Source of the DNA: Pleurodeles waltl
Taxonomy: Eukaryota; Chordata; Amphibia; Caudata; Salamandridae
NCBI RefSeq assembly: GCF_031143425.1
Contig: NC_090447.1
Location: forward strand, 23,099,426-23,163,425
Direction of reading: 5' to 3'
Length of the DNA stretch: 64,000 nt
Both the position numbers and the translations under genes were made by a program. Shown here in pieces: positions 11,340-22,834 of this stretch. The notes beneath the pieces are model-generated. The model did not search any database. It was given only the letters and a program-made list of their open reading frames with translations, and had not been told where the DNA came from. The stretch's first letter is position 1, and each line of letters begins with the position of its first letter.

Positions 11340-14089
11340 TGTTTGACCTAACATCCTTAGGGTGGTCACCCCTAACTTTCTGCCTGCCCCCTTTCACTTT
11401 TTAGATACACTTTTTTGCTGGTTTTAAGAATCTGCGCACTTTACTACTGCTAACCAGTGCTAAAGTGCATATGCTGTCTCCCTTTAAACATGGTAACATT
11501 GGATCATACACAATTGGACTATTTAATGTACTTATAAGTCCCTAGTAGAGTGCACTATATGTGCCCAGGGCCTGTAGATTAAATGCTACTAGTGGGCCTG
11601 CAGCACTGATTGTGCTACCTGCTTAAGTAACCCCTTAATCTTGTCTCAGGCCTGCCATTGCAAGGCCTGTGTATGCAGTTTCACTGCCAATTCGACTTGG
11701 CATTTAAAAGTACTTGCAAAGTCTAGAACACCCCCTTTTCTACATATAAACCACCCCTAGGGTGTGTCCTAGGTAACACATAAGGCAGGGTGCTGTGTAG
11801 GCAAAAGGCAGGACATGTACCTGTGTAGTTTACATGTCCTGGTAGTGTAAAACTCCTAAATTGTTTTTTACACTAGTGTGAGGCCTGCTCCCTTCAAGGG
11901 CTAAGATTGGGGCTGCCCTCATATATTGTTTTAGTGGTAGCTTCTGATCCGAAAGGAGTAAAAAGGTCATATTTAGTATGGCTAAATTGGTGATACAAAA
12001 TCCTGGTGACTGGTGAAGTTGGATTTAATATTACTATTTTAGAAACGCCACCTTTAGAAGGTGAGCATTTCTCTGCACTTAAATATTTCTGTGCCTTACA
12101 ATCCACGTCTGGCTGGGTTTAGTTGACACCTCCCTTGTGCATTCACTCAGACACACCACAAACACAGGATACTCAGCCTCACTTGCATACATCTGCATTT
12201 GAATGGGTCTTCCTGGGCTGGGAGGGTGGAGGGCCTGACACTTGCATGTCAAAGGACAGTAGCCTGCCCTCACACAAAGAACTGCCACACCCCCTACTGG
12301 GGCCCTAGCAGACAGGATTGAACTTCTAAGCCACTCTTTGAAGTCTCCCCCACTTCAAAGGCACATTTGGATATTTAAATAGTGCCTCTGCCCCTACCAA
12401 CTCAAACACTTCCTGTAGAAGAAACCTGAACCAGAACCTGCATCCTGCCAAAAAGAACTGCCTGGTTGCCCAAAGGACTCACCTGTCTGCTTTCTGTGAA
12501 GGACTGCTGCCTTGCTGCTCTCTGGCTGTGGTGAAGAAGTGCTCTCCAAGGGCTTGGATAGAGCTTGCCTCCTGTTCCCTTAAGTCTCATGGCCAAAAAG
12601 ACTTCACCTCTACAAGAAGTACTCCTTATGCAGCGAAATTCGACGCACAACCTGCCACAAATGAGGCACAGCCTGCACTGCAGTGAAAGATTCAACACAC
12701 GCCAAACCGGAACGACGCAGCCTGACTTCACAACAAGAAGATCGATGCAGCGTCAGCGTAGCAACCAGATATTGAACGCACGGCCCACCGGATCGACGCA
12801 CAGCCAAGCCGGAACCATGCAGCCTGACTTCCAGAGAGGAATCGATGCTGCGCCTGCCGTACGTTCGAAACTTTTACGCAAGGCCCATTGAATCGACGGA
12901 GCTCCTGTGACTTCGTCCTGCCAGTGCAGGAAATCCACGCATTGTCCCCGGTGCGTCCAAAAACCCCGCAACCCGAAGAGGATCCACGACCGAGTGCCGG
13001 AAATCGACGCACAGCTGTCCTGCGTGAAAACGGAATGACGAATCGCCATGTGCGGCCCAAGAAATCAACGCACACCCCCTTTGTTTCCAGGCATCTCCTC
13101 CACTATGGTTCTTTGCAGAGATTTTGCACGTAAACCAGGTACTTTGTGCTTGAAAGAGACTTTGTTTGCTTTTAAAAGACTTAAGACACTTTGGCCCTCA
13201 TTACAACTTTGGCGGGCGGCGGAGGCCACCCGCCAAAGTTGCTCCAACAGAATACCGCTCCGCGGTCGGAAGACCGCTGAGGGTATTCTGGGTTTTGCAC
13301 TGGGCTGGCGGGCGACCGCCAAAAGGCCGCCCGCCAGCCCAGTGCAAAACTGCCTTCCCACGAGGACGCCGGCTCCGAATGCTTAGCAGACAGTGAAATT
13401 CTTGTGGGGCCGTCTTACGGGGGCCCCTGCAGTGCCCATGCCATAGGCATGGGCACTGCAGGGGCCCCGAGGGGCCCCACGACACCCCATACCGCCATCC
13501 TGTTCCTGGCAGGAGAACCGCCAGGAACAGGATGGCGGTATGGGGTGTCAGAATCCCCATGGCCGCGCAGCGAGCTGCGCCGCCATGGAGGATTCTGTTG
13601 GGCAGCGGAAAACCGGCGGAAAACCGGCGGAAAACCGGCGGAAAACCGGCGGGAGACCAGCGGTTTTCCTCTTCTGACAGAATGCCCTGCGGGGCACCGC
13701 CAGCCTGTTGGCGGTGCTCCCGCCAACCCTGGCCCCGGCGGTCCATGACCGCCGGGGTCAGAATGGGGGCCTTTATATCACTTTTACAGTGATATCTGAA
13801 CATATACACATAAAAATCGTTTTGACCTGCATCTTACCAGATAAATATGTTATATTTTTCCAAACACTGTGTGGTGAATTTCTGTGGTGCTATTTGGTGT
13901 TATTGTATGATTTATTGCACAAATACTTTACACATTGCCTTCTAATTTAAGCCTGACTGCTCAATGCCAAACTACCAGAGGGTGGGCACAGGATAATTTG
14001 GATTGTGTGTGACTTACCCTGACTAGAGTGAGGGCCCTTGCTTGGACAGGGGGTAACCTGACTGCCAACCAAAGACCACATTTCTAACA
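11340..14089 (+). mobile_element. Solo LTR (Gypsy-like family B), split by a MITE
   Basis: It begins TGTTTGACC and ends TTTCTAACA (TG...CA), and is flanked by GGATT on both sides (11335-11339 and 14090-14094), a 5-bp target duplication. Without the 579-bp MITE at 13193-13771 and its 3-bp duplication the LTR is about 2.17 kb. The only open frames are short. The 12.6-13.1 kb part is CpG-rich with many 'CGACGCA' repeats. The flanks are two halves of the same retroviral pol on the other strand, so the LTR inserted into that older copy and its internal part was lost by recombination. The superfamily is inferred from the 5-bp duplication. Confidence 0.75.
13193..13771. mobile_element. Harbinger MITE inside the solo LTR
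   Basis: The ends are GGCCCTCATTACAACTTTGG and, on the other strand, GGCCCCCATTCTGACCCCGG, flanked by TTT (13190-13192, 13772-13774). GC-rich inside, with several strong palindromes: the left arm pairs around 13204-13240 and 13303-13345, and a CTGCAGTGCCCATGCC hairpin lies at 13427-13466. A small tandem of GGAAAACCGGC units (four copies, about 13608-13655) is also present. No coding sequence. Confidence 0.75.
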
Positions 14090-14094
14090 GGATT

Positions 14095-14340
14095 TGTATA
14101 AGTTTGCCCTTCAAGATTTCATTGGTGAAAGACCAGTCTTTTCAGTATCTGTGATGCTCATTAGAAATGAGAGGAAGTTCATCAGTCCGTTTCAAATGTG
14201 TTCAGGCACACACTTTGGCAAGTTAAGATTAAATAGTGTCAGTCATCTTCTCAAAAACACCTGATGTTTCCGCTCAAGTACTACAGTGAAACCTTTGTTC
14301 AATTTGCAGACCAGTACACGAGAATTTAGGACCTAATTTT
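14095..14340 (-). pseudogene. Retroviral integrase core, upstream half of the split pol remnant
   Basis: On the minus strand, frames interrupted by stops show LAKVCA, THLKRTDELPLI and TGLSP. These fit the end of the integrase catalytic core of a gamma/epsilon-type retrovirus. The reading runs into 14095, where the solo LTR starts, and continues beyond it at 11334 with the C-terminal domain. Upstream sequence past 14340 is not recognisable. Confidence 0.5.
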
Positions 14341-14465
14341 TAAAATGAGTTCCTTAGTCTTTCTCAATGGGAGTAGGCAGTTGAAACTGTGGTATTAACT
14401 CTTTCAGCAAGAGTTCAGTATATATATTACACGATTGTGGGTGCCTCTGTGTAGTAATAATAAGG

Positions 14466-15080
14466 ACCTGGGGGCATATTTATGAGCCCTGTGCATGACT
14501 GGAGTGTCACTTTTTTGATGCTCTGGTGGTACAGGCACCATAATCATATCTATGAGGCCATGCAAAGCCACTTTGCATGGCTTTCTATGGCCTCATGAAA
14601 TATGGAGTGAGGCAAGCAGCGCAAGTCGCTGCTTTGCCCCACACCTGCTCCAGGGAGGCGTTCCATGGGCGTTGCAGTGGGTTTTCCCACGCATCAATCA
14701 TAAATTTTGACGCTGCCCTAGATTTACAAAATCACGTAAACCTGGGAAAACACCAAAACAGTATGCTTCCAGAGGAGAAATATCTTTATTTCTCCTCATT
14801 TTTTCCTTTTTCCATGTGTGCTGCATTCTGCAGCACATATACAAAGAGGAAAATGCCACTCAGGATTGTTTGTGCAGGAAGGTGGCCCTTCCTGCAAAAA
14901 GACAATTCTGCATGCAATGGAGGCACCCTTGCACCATGGTGCTAGGGTGCCTGCATTGGCGCTAGGCAGCCAAAATGTACCAGTGCTAGAGGAAAGGACA
15001 GAAATGCACAATATCACATAAATACTGTGCATTCCTGCCCTTTCACTTTGGTGTAGGGCAGCACAGCAAGGTGACTTCTC
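14466..15080. mobile_element. Truncated element of the GGGGCATATTTA family
   Basis: The left end GGGGCATATTTATGAGCCC resembles the left end of the complete element at 33058 (GGGGCATATTTACAATAC). No matching right end is seen, so the boundary near 15080 is approximate. A short inverted repeat (GAGAAATA ... TATTTCTC) lies near 14775-14800. No coding sequence. Confidence 0.35.
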
Positions 15081-16132
15081 CATACACATGTTCCCTGGTT
15101 ACCATATGAAACTGCATTTTTTTGCTAATAACTTTGAAGCCATTTGACGAAACCTCTAACAAAATGTCATCACTTCAACTTCTTCCTGAAACATTTCAGG
15201 GGGACTCATCCAGCGGGGACCGAAAAAAACAGTGGCTCCCAAAAGGCAATTCCTACATGCAATTTCCTGCTGGATTTTTAAACAGTGCTACTGTAAAAGC
15301 AGTTGAACAGAATTGCACTGAATTTAACTGAGAGGTATATTATTACCTAGAAAGTGTATTTTATCTGATTTGGTGTTAATCCATTTGGTAGTTTCAATAG
15401 GTGTGGAGTAACTAAGCTGGGGACTAGGAAATTTAATAACAAAAAGGAATGTACTGTGGGTGTCTGTGGGGAGCTGGCCACTCATGGGTTTCTCAGGCCA
15501 GACTCTGCACCCATGTTACCGGCAGGAGGCTACACGCTGCGGAGCTAAATACAGAGAGGGATGCACAATTTTGTGTTACACTCCAACTACCTCTGAAAAA
15601 GAAGCGCTGCCAGTTGACCACTGTTATTTACCGTATTCTTCTTGTTCATATCACATCACATATTTGTTTGCCATGTTTTGTGAGCACAGAAACACAAAAA
15701 AATAAACTGTAATTTTTTTTTTTAAGCAGAACCGATGAAAATAGTGTTAAGTTTAAAACGTTTCTCTGCACTAGATAAGAGCCGTCCAGCTATTTTAGGC
15801 CTCAAGCCAATCATGTTATCGGTACTACTTGGGGGATGGGTTCTAATATGATTTATTGGCAAGGTATGCACTCCTAGAGATGTAAAATATGTGATAGCAA
15901 GTCATAACTCTTTGCCTTTTGTGAGTTACGACTCCACTCCCAAGATATCTTGATGTAAATGGAAATTTCTGAATAATTTTTATTATTTAGAATTGTATTA
16001 TTATTTTATTAAGAAAAATTACAATTATAGCAAATGTGATTATATAAATTGAAAATAATTATAATAGTAATCATGTTTATATTAAGTGCACAAGTAAAAT
16101 TTCTACATTTTTTAATATATTTCTTTTTCCAG
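15081..16132. other. No gene seen
   Basis: AT-rich towards the right, with A/T runs around 15710 and 15980-16120. A pyrimidine tract ending in CAG at about 16122-16133 sits directly before the decayed ORF that follows and looks like a 3' splice site. Confidence 0.4.
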
Positions 16133-17946
16133 GGCTGATGGTGAATGACAGTGCAGCATCATGAAGAAGACTGAAACAAGTACACCCTGTCCCTCTGATC
16201 TCCAATGTATAATTAATTTAATGTCAACTGTCCAACATAGAGTTACGCTGACAAGCCCGCAGGACTACTCATTGTGGAAAACATTGTTGAAGGCAGCTCA
16301 AGAAAGCAACCACATTCCACTGTTAAACATTGCGAGAAATGTGGAAAGCAACATTGTTCACCAAGTATTTTACCACAGGAAGTGCAGGAGCCTGTTTACT
16401 ATGAAGAGAGATTTACAGACTATTTAGCGAAAAGCTGAAGCAAGTGTCATTGATGCCGGAACAAGTGAGTGCACGAGTAAATGCTCATACAGAAGAACAC
16501 CATTATAGTCAAATGTGTATCCTGAAGAATGTATATTTTGTGGAAGGATAGAATGCTTTAAAGGAACATCAACGCATGAGAAATTAATCAAGGCCACGGA
16601 GCTTAGAGTTGACAAAAGGCTTTGAGAGTGTGCAACCATTAATTGTGATGTAAAGATCTTAGCAGTTTGTAGTAGGGACATAGTGGCTGCAGAAGCTCAG
16701 TATCTTGCATCTTATTATAAGAACTATACAAGGGTTAAAGCAAAGGAGGAAGATCACACATCTAGCATTCAAAACGATGAACGCTACAAAAATATGACAG
16801 ATGAAGCATATGATGAACTATTTCAATACACTAGAACTGTTATTATTCCTAACAAAGAGGTAATACGTGTTATGACTCTCCCTGAAAGGCTTTAAGCGCT
16901 CAGGACATGCAGAGGAATCTGGGAATAGACAAATCAACCAAGAAGTATATTAGAAGAAAATTGGACTCAGAGTTTGGTGACAGCCTCCACATATTACCAG
17001 ACAAACAAGGAAAATTATTGTCTCAACCTGATTATGTCATGCTACAGGACATTACAAGAGAAAACCAGAGTTTGAAAAAAGAATTATCAGTTTTAAAGCT
17101 TAAGGCAATAAACATGAACAGGATCATTGATCAAACATTATCGCACATAAGAACAATGATTTAAATAACTTGACATCAATACCATGTCCATATTATCCAT
17201 CAGACGTTGATAAAGATTTATTTACAGTGTCTGATTAGCTTAAACGGTTCCTATTAGGACTTCTGACTGGAGACACAGAAACCACAAAGCCGTCCAAAAG
17301 GGTCACCTGACTTATGCAATTATTCCATCAGGACATTATATATATAGTCACAAATGGCCAGCAGAAACCCCTCAAGCAATTGTTGCTCCCATACGCCATA
17401 AAAACGCTGACAGGCAATCTTGAAATCATTCGCACATTAAACAGACTTGGTCATGGGATTTTCTACTCGCAACTGAAAGTAAATGATAATGCCTTGTCTC
17501 TTCAGAAACTTGCTGCTACCTTAAATGAGCAAATTGATCTTCCAGCCAACATTCAGCCTCATGTCTTCACAAACTTAGCATGTAATAACATTGATAGGCT
17601 GGAAGAGACTCTTACTGGTAAGGGGACAACTCACTGAGTCAACGGTATAGGTGTGCAGCCCAAGTTGTTTGGACCACAACCTTTTAAAGCTTCTCTCCCA
17701 AGCAGTGCAAAACAAAAGCAAAGAACATTGACCACCACAAATAATGTAGAATTATTCATGTATGTTTCTGGTGAATGAGATGGGCCTCACACATTGATGA
17801 CAAGTACCAACGTCATACCGGAATGTGTTGCCCAATTGAAGCTTGCATAAAATAAGAACATAATCAGGATTGTTACAAGACAAGAAGCAAGCCTTACACA
17901 GATAATACCAAGTTGGACAGGATTTAACATAAGTACTAGAGACCTA
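16133..17946 (+). pseudogene. Decayed ORF of an unnamed multicopy protein family, left half
   Basis: Four open pieces follow each other with small frame changes: 16161-16427 (88 residues, contains YHRKCRSLFTMKRDL), 16683-16895, 16907-17164 (lysine-rich, coiled-coil-like) and 17314-17637 (contains LNRLGHGIFYSQL, then NIDRLEETLTGKGT). An in-frame TGA follows at 17635-17637, after which the reading goes on (VNGIGVQPK). Similar predicted proteins occur in many copies in fish, amphibians and cnidarians as far as I remember, usually without a name; whether it is a transposon protein I cannot say. The reading stops at the element inserted at 17947 and resumes after 19055. Confidence 0.5.
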
Positions 17947-19052
17947 GGCCCTCACTACGGCTTCAGTAGTATTTTTGCAAGACCGCCCAAGCCGCTGCAG
18001 CCAACAAACTGCTAGTGCTGGCGGTCTGCAGACTACCATATGAGGAGTCATTGGAGGACTTTCGCCCATTTATGGGCAGAAGTCCGACTCCGAAGAGGCA
18101 GGTGCATTGAGCCGAATATGGCTTGTTGGAGTCTTGTTGGCGTGCAGGCGGTGCAAAACTGCTAGGACCCATCCCCTTTGGATGACCAGCTCACAGGAAA
18201 AGGTAAGGTGATCATCTGAAAGGGGTGGGGTGGGAGTGTTGGGTGCATGTGTGTGGTGTGTGCATGTATGTGTGCGAACAGGGTGTATGAGGGTGTGTTT
18301 TTGAGCGAGTAAGTGGGGGTGCATGTGTGCAAGTGAGCGTATGAGGAGGGGGGAGTGTGTTAATGTATGCGTGAGTGGAGTGGGTGTGCATGAATGCGGA
18401 GGGGGTGGGAGTGTGCATGAATGCAGAGACGGTGGGGGTAAATGATTGCGGATGGGGGTGCGTGTGTAAGCAATTGTTTGTGGATGTGGAGGTGGAGGGT
18501 GTTTGTTGGTGCGTGTGTGCATATGTTTGTGTAAGGGGATGGGGAGGGAGGTGCATATTTGTGTGAGTGAATGGGGAGAGTGGGTGAGTGTATGTATGTG
18601 GTGCAGGGGAGAGGGTGGCAGGGGGTGTTTGGATGGATGTGTACAGTTAGGGGGGTGTATGGAAGTGGGTGGACGGGTTGGGGGGTGTATGGAAGTGTGT
18701 GGATGGGTGGGGTTTGCATGGAGGTGTGGGACATGTGTGCATGTGTGTGCCGGTGACAGGAATGAGGATTCCTGTCACCGGGTGCGTTACTGCCAGGGTT
18801 TTCATGGTGGATTGACCGCCACGGAAAGCCTGGTGGTATTCAGCCTCGTAATCTAGCCAGCAGGCTGAAGCTTGCCGCTGGGCTGGAGGTGCTCACCGCC
18901 GGCCGCGTTGGTGCAACTGCAGGCCAGGCCGCGTTGTGGCAGTTTGGCTTCTGCCAAACCCCACAACTTGTAATGCGGCAGTCTTTACCACCGGTTCTGC
19001 AGAGGACAGCGAGGCTGGCAGTCTGATGACCATCAGCCTCATAATGAGGGCC
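17947..19052 (+). mobile_element. Harbinger-derived 1.1 kb element with GT-rich core
   Basis: The ends are GGCCCTCACTACGGC and, on the other strand, GGCCCTCATTATGAGGC, with CTA on both sides (17944-17946, 19053-19055). A GT-rich stretch of about 520 bases (18235-18760) forms the core, with a GACAGGAATGAGGATTCCTG palindrome near 18755-18778. It interrupts the ORF family on either side, which gives its relative age. No coding sequence; the long open frames on both strands come from the simple repeat. Confidence 0.75.
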
Positions 19053-19055
19053 CTA

Positions 19056-19970
19056 GCTAGTGTATCACAGGATTCCATTGGCTACTTGCCCACCATTAAT
19101 GCCCCTGCAACTGAGTTGACAACTGTTTACGAAATTTTGAAACAGTAAGAGCAGATAAGGGGAATCACTGCATTTTTTCTAAAATTGTAGTGGTCATGGA
19201 TCAAGCTTTCTACACAAAAGCAACTGAGATCGTGTGGAAGCATAAAGCAAGGTACAACATAGTTATTCTGCCAATGGGCAACTTTTACACCATTTGCCAT
19301 GTCATGTCCATTCTTAGGAAACACTTTCAAGATGCTGGCCTTCGCGACCTTTGCCTTGAAGCAAACATGATAACAGAAGGATCAATATCATCAGTACTAG
19401 GAGGTCATACGTACAATGGTGTAGCTCGAGTACACAAGTGTGTTTATGAAGCTATGTTGAGACTGGCTTAGTTGGAATTCATCCCCGGGGTGGAGAAGAA
19501 TTATGAAGAGAGCATTCAGGTAATCTACTCCTTTATTGAGGATGTTAATGACTTTGCAAAAGGCCCGTGCCAACAGGGATTCGATTACCTCTTGCAGCAT
19601 GCTGCCTTTGCCAAAGTAAAACAGCTTTGGGATGTATTCCTGGAACATCATCATCATGACAATTGATATCACACTGCATTTTGGATGTAGATATTGGTGA
19701 AAATGTCTTGCTGACTCTGCTGTGTGCTGCTCAAGAAGGAAAATGGCATTTACATCTTACAGAAATAGGCTCTGTGATCCCATGGGGTTTAGCAAATAAC
19801 AGGATAAACTACGCTAGATATCTTCCTGTATATTATGCTGAAATAACATTACCTGCAGTGAAACATCCAGAGATACATCACAACTTCATCAACGGATGCT
19901 TTTCAGTTCACCTGTCAGGTGTTTATCCATTTGGATGAATTCCGGTCGATCAAGCAATAGAGGTAACAGT
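19056..19970 (+). pseudogene. Decayed ORF of an unnamed multicopy protein family, right half
   Basis: Reading resumes directly after the inserted element with DSIGYLPTINAPATEL. It then runs through 19190-19471 (MDQAFYTKATEIVWKH, then FQDAGLRDLCLEANMITEG) and on through a stop at 19469 and a frameshift near 19665 to about 19935 (HPEIHHNFINGCFSV). About 300 residues remain. There is no domain whose chemistry I can name. The order and spacing fit one long single-exon protein with the left half at 16133-17946. Confidence 0.5.
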
Positions 19971-20812
19971 CAACAACCCCAAGCACCAGGGGGGCCATTT
20001 GACATTGTGCACAGGCCCCTGACGTGGACCAGAGCATGGGGGGGCCCTCTATGTTTTTTGCAGGAGCCTCCCTCAAGTTTTATTTCACCAATGGCCCGAC
20101 TGCAGGACCCTGGCCCAAGTACCCACATCAGAATGCATTTATTAGGAGTGTCACACCCCCATACCCTCCAACTCTCCTTGTCTATATCCTCTTCCTCTGA
20201 TCTGCAGTAATGAAATGTTACCTGATTTTGGCATTTTTAAGGACCTGTATAACACATAGGTGGTCATTCTGACCTCGGCGGTAAAAGGCGCTTACCGCCG
20301 GTCAGAAGACCGCCATAACTCCGCCGCGGTCGCGGTCAACCGCCACGGTCATTCTGACCCGCAAAAGCCAAACCGCCAAAAACCCGACACCAACAAAAGG
20401 CCTCCACACCATCGGTCGGCGGAAAAGTGGAGATGACCAAACCTCCACCGTCACGCCAACAGAAATACGCCCATGCCATTACGACCCACGAATCCAAGCG
20501 GTCAGAATACACACAAACGAACAAAAGTCAGCAACATTGGACCATTTGAAATACACACACCTGAAACACATACACACACCACTCCCACACACACAATACA
20601 ATATAAAACACACACCTACATCACCCACAAACCCTTACGACCACAATTGAAAAAGAAGCACAGAGAGAGATACCACCAATTAGAGAACACCATCACACAG
20701 AGGCACACTACACCATCACCCACACAATCTCCAAGCACAAAACAACACACACCACCACACTCAACACACTTAACAACACATACTCCACCCCACACATCAT
20801 ACACACCACTCC

Positions 20813-22326
20813 ATGGCACCCCACAGACACCCCCGCTTCTCAGACGAATAACTCAGGGTCATGGTGGAGGAAATCGTTCGTGTGGAGCCCCAGCTTTTCG
20901 GGACACAAGTGCAACACACCAGCATTGCCAGGAAGATGGAGCTATGGCAAAGGATAGTCGACAGGGTCAACGCTGTGGGACAGCACCCCAGAAATAGGGA
21001 GGACATCAGGAAGCGATGGAACGACCTACGGGGGAAGGTGCGTTCCATGGTATCCAGGCATAACATCGCCGTGCACAAGACTGGCGGCGGACCCCCACCT
21101 CAACCCTCACAATTTACAGCATGGGAGGAGCAAGTCTTGCACATCCTGCATCCTGACGGCCTCGCAGGAGTTGGCGGAGGAATGGACTCTGGTAAGTCTC
21201 ATCTTCAATACTACTTCCCCCCCACCCCACCTGCATGCCAACTCATACCCCCACCCTCACCCCCACCCTCACCCCCACCCCATCACACCGACTCCCTGCT
21301 AATGTCTCACCATCTCAACCCACCCATGCCCAACACCTAGCCCTGCATGCGTCCACAAAGCATGGACACCCATCACCAAGGCATGCCCAATGCACATACA
21401 CATCTCCCCCACAAGCCACCCTCACTAAAGCCCCCACACACGAATGCCAGCACTGGGGTACACAGGAACCCACACATTCACCGATATGGCACACACTGAA
21501 CCAATAACCATACCTCTATACCCCTGCAGGACCCGAACGCCACCACACCGCCCAGGAGGATCCAGAAATCTCCATCCCACCCCCACAAGAGGCCATCAGT
21601 GATGACAGCAGCTCTGTCGACCTGGACCCTGATGACCAGCCCAGACCATCGGGGACCTCGGGACAGTCGGTTCCCCTCACACAGCCACAGGCCACACCAG
21701 ACCCAACCCCCTCTGGGAACACCAGCACAGCTCCCACCCAGCGGGCCCATGCCTCTGTCTCCAGGACGCGTCAATCAGCGGTGTGTCCACCACTACAGGG
21801 CACCCAGGTTAATCCTCCACCCCAACAACAACAGGGACCTGGGGGCAGTGGTAGTGGGCACACCGTCCAGGGGACAGAGGCCCAGGGAAACACGGGAACT
21901 GGGAGGGCTGCTGTGCGACAGGGGGGGGATGGGCCCAGGGAACCCACTCTCCACGAGGCCCTCACCACCATCATGGGAGCATACAACCGCTCCCAGGAGA
22001 CGATGGCGACGGTACTGGCCAGGTTCCAGGAGATCCAGGTACTGCAGGAGGAACAGTATAGGGGGTTCAGGGAGGACATCAGAGCCATCAATACCACACT
22101 GGCCACCATGGTAGGGCTGCTGAAGGAAGTCCTCAACACCAGGATGGACACTGTCGAACCACAAAGGGACCCTGCCACTAGCCTCGACCAAGAACAGCCA
22201 ACCACCTCCGCCGGCGCTAGTGGACAGGAGGCCCCCACACAACAGCAGCCCACCAGAACCCCACCTCCTGCAGAAGAAGAACCACCCCGCAAGAGGGCCC
22301 TGAGATCACGCAAGAAGACAGAGTAG
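20813..22326 (+). pseudogene. Harbinger Myb/SANT-like protein 1, two exons, one nonsense codon
   Basis: Exon 1 runs 20813-21191 and ends at a GTAAGT donor. Exon 2 runs 21530-22326 after a CCCCTGCAG acceptor, and the phases match (1 base + 2 bases form Gly). Together they encode about 391 residues. Residues 1-90 look like a Myb/SANT (trihelix-like) DNA-binding domain, with MVEEIVRVEPQLFG, LWQRIVDRVN and IRKRWNDLRGKV as helix blocks. The middle is Pro/Gln/Thr-rich. A predicted helix follows (FQEIQVLQEEQYRGFREDI), then a basic C-terminus (RKRALRSRKK) like a nuclear signal. Codon 13 is TAA (20849-20851); from context it was probably a Glu codon. A downstream Met at 20861 could restart with only part of the domain lost. 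Role inferred: DNA-binding partner of the nuclease. Confidence 0.75.
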
Positions 22327-22539
22327 GATGTCAAGACCCCCGCCAGCAAAGGATACCCCCTGATGTCATCCCACTGTCCCACATTGTCACCCTGTCCAAC
22401 CTTAAACTGCCCCTGCTCCATCTCTCCACAGGCCTATGGACAATGCACCTGTGTGACTGTTACTCTGGACTCTGCCATGGACATTCCTTCACCATAGCCC
22501 CCACCCAATTGAAACCACCCATCCCATTTTGAGCACTTG

Positions 22540-22545
22540 AATAAA
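22540..22545 (+). terminator. Polyadenylation signal of the Harbinger Myb-like gene 1
   Basis: AATAAA lies about 210 bases after the stop codon at 22324-22326 and about 290 bases before the end of the convergently oriented nuclease gene. Position and orientation fit the 3' end of the first Myb-like gene. Confidence 0.5.
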
Positions 22546-22834
22546 CACAATTATTGCACAAAACGATCAGGAGTCTGGCTGTGATTTCTAACTTATGTAT
22601 TAGACATGACAGTGCCAAAATGTTTATGTACATAGTGATGCCAACAAACCGCTGCCACACAGCTGTAGTCCATGGGGAAACGAAGCAGAGGACATGCAGT
22701 GGGGGCCACAGCTCCGAAATTGGAAGGGAAAAGCCACAACTCAGTCAACAGACACTGGGGCAAATCGACAGGCAGTAGAGAGGCAGGAGAGTATAAGGAA
22801 TTGTAAAAAGACTGTTTTGAATTTTACCTGTGTG

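Noticed and set aside
13201..13809. 202-codon minus-strand frame rich in Gly, Pro and Arg
   Set aside because: It spans a GC-rich palindromic MITE from end to end; the mirrored frame on the plus strand shows it is composition, not coding.
18070..18856. Open frames of 114-150 codons in the element at 17947
   Set aside because: They arise from the GT/CA-rich simple repeat in a non-coding Harbinger derivative; no protein-like composition.
21599..22421. Long frames on the minus strand (216 and 149 codons) over the first Harbinger Myb gene
   Set aside because: They are antisense shadows of the Pro/Thr-rich coding exon on the plus strand.
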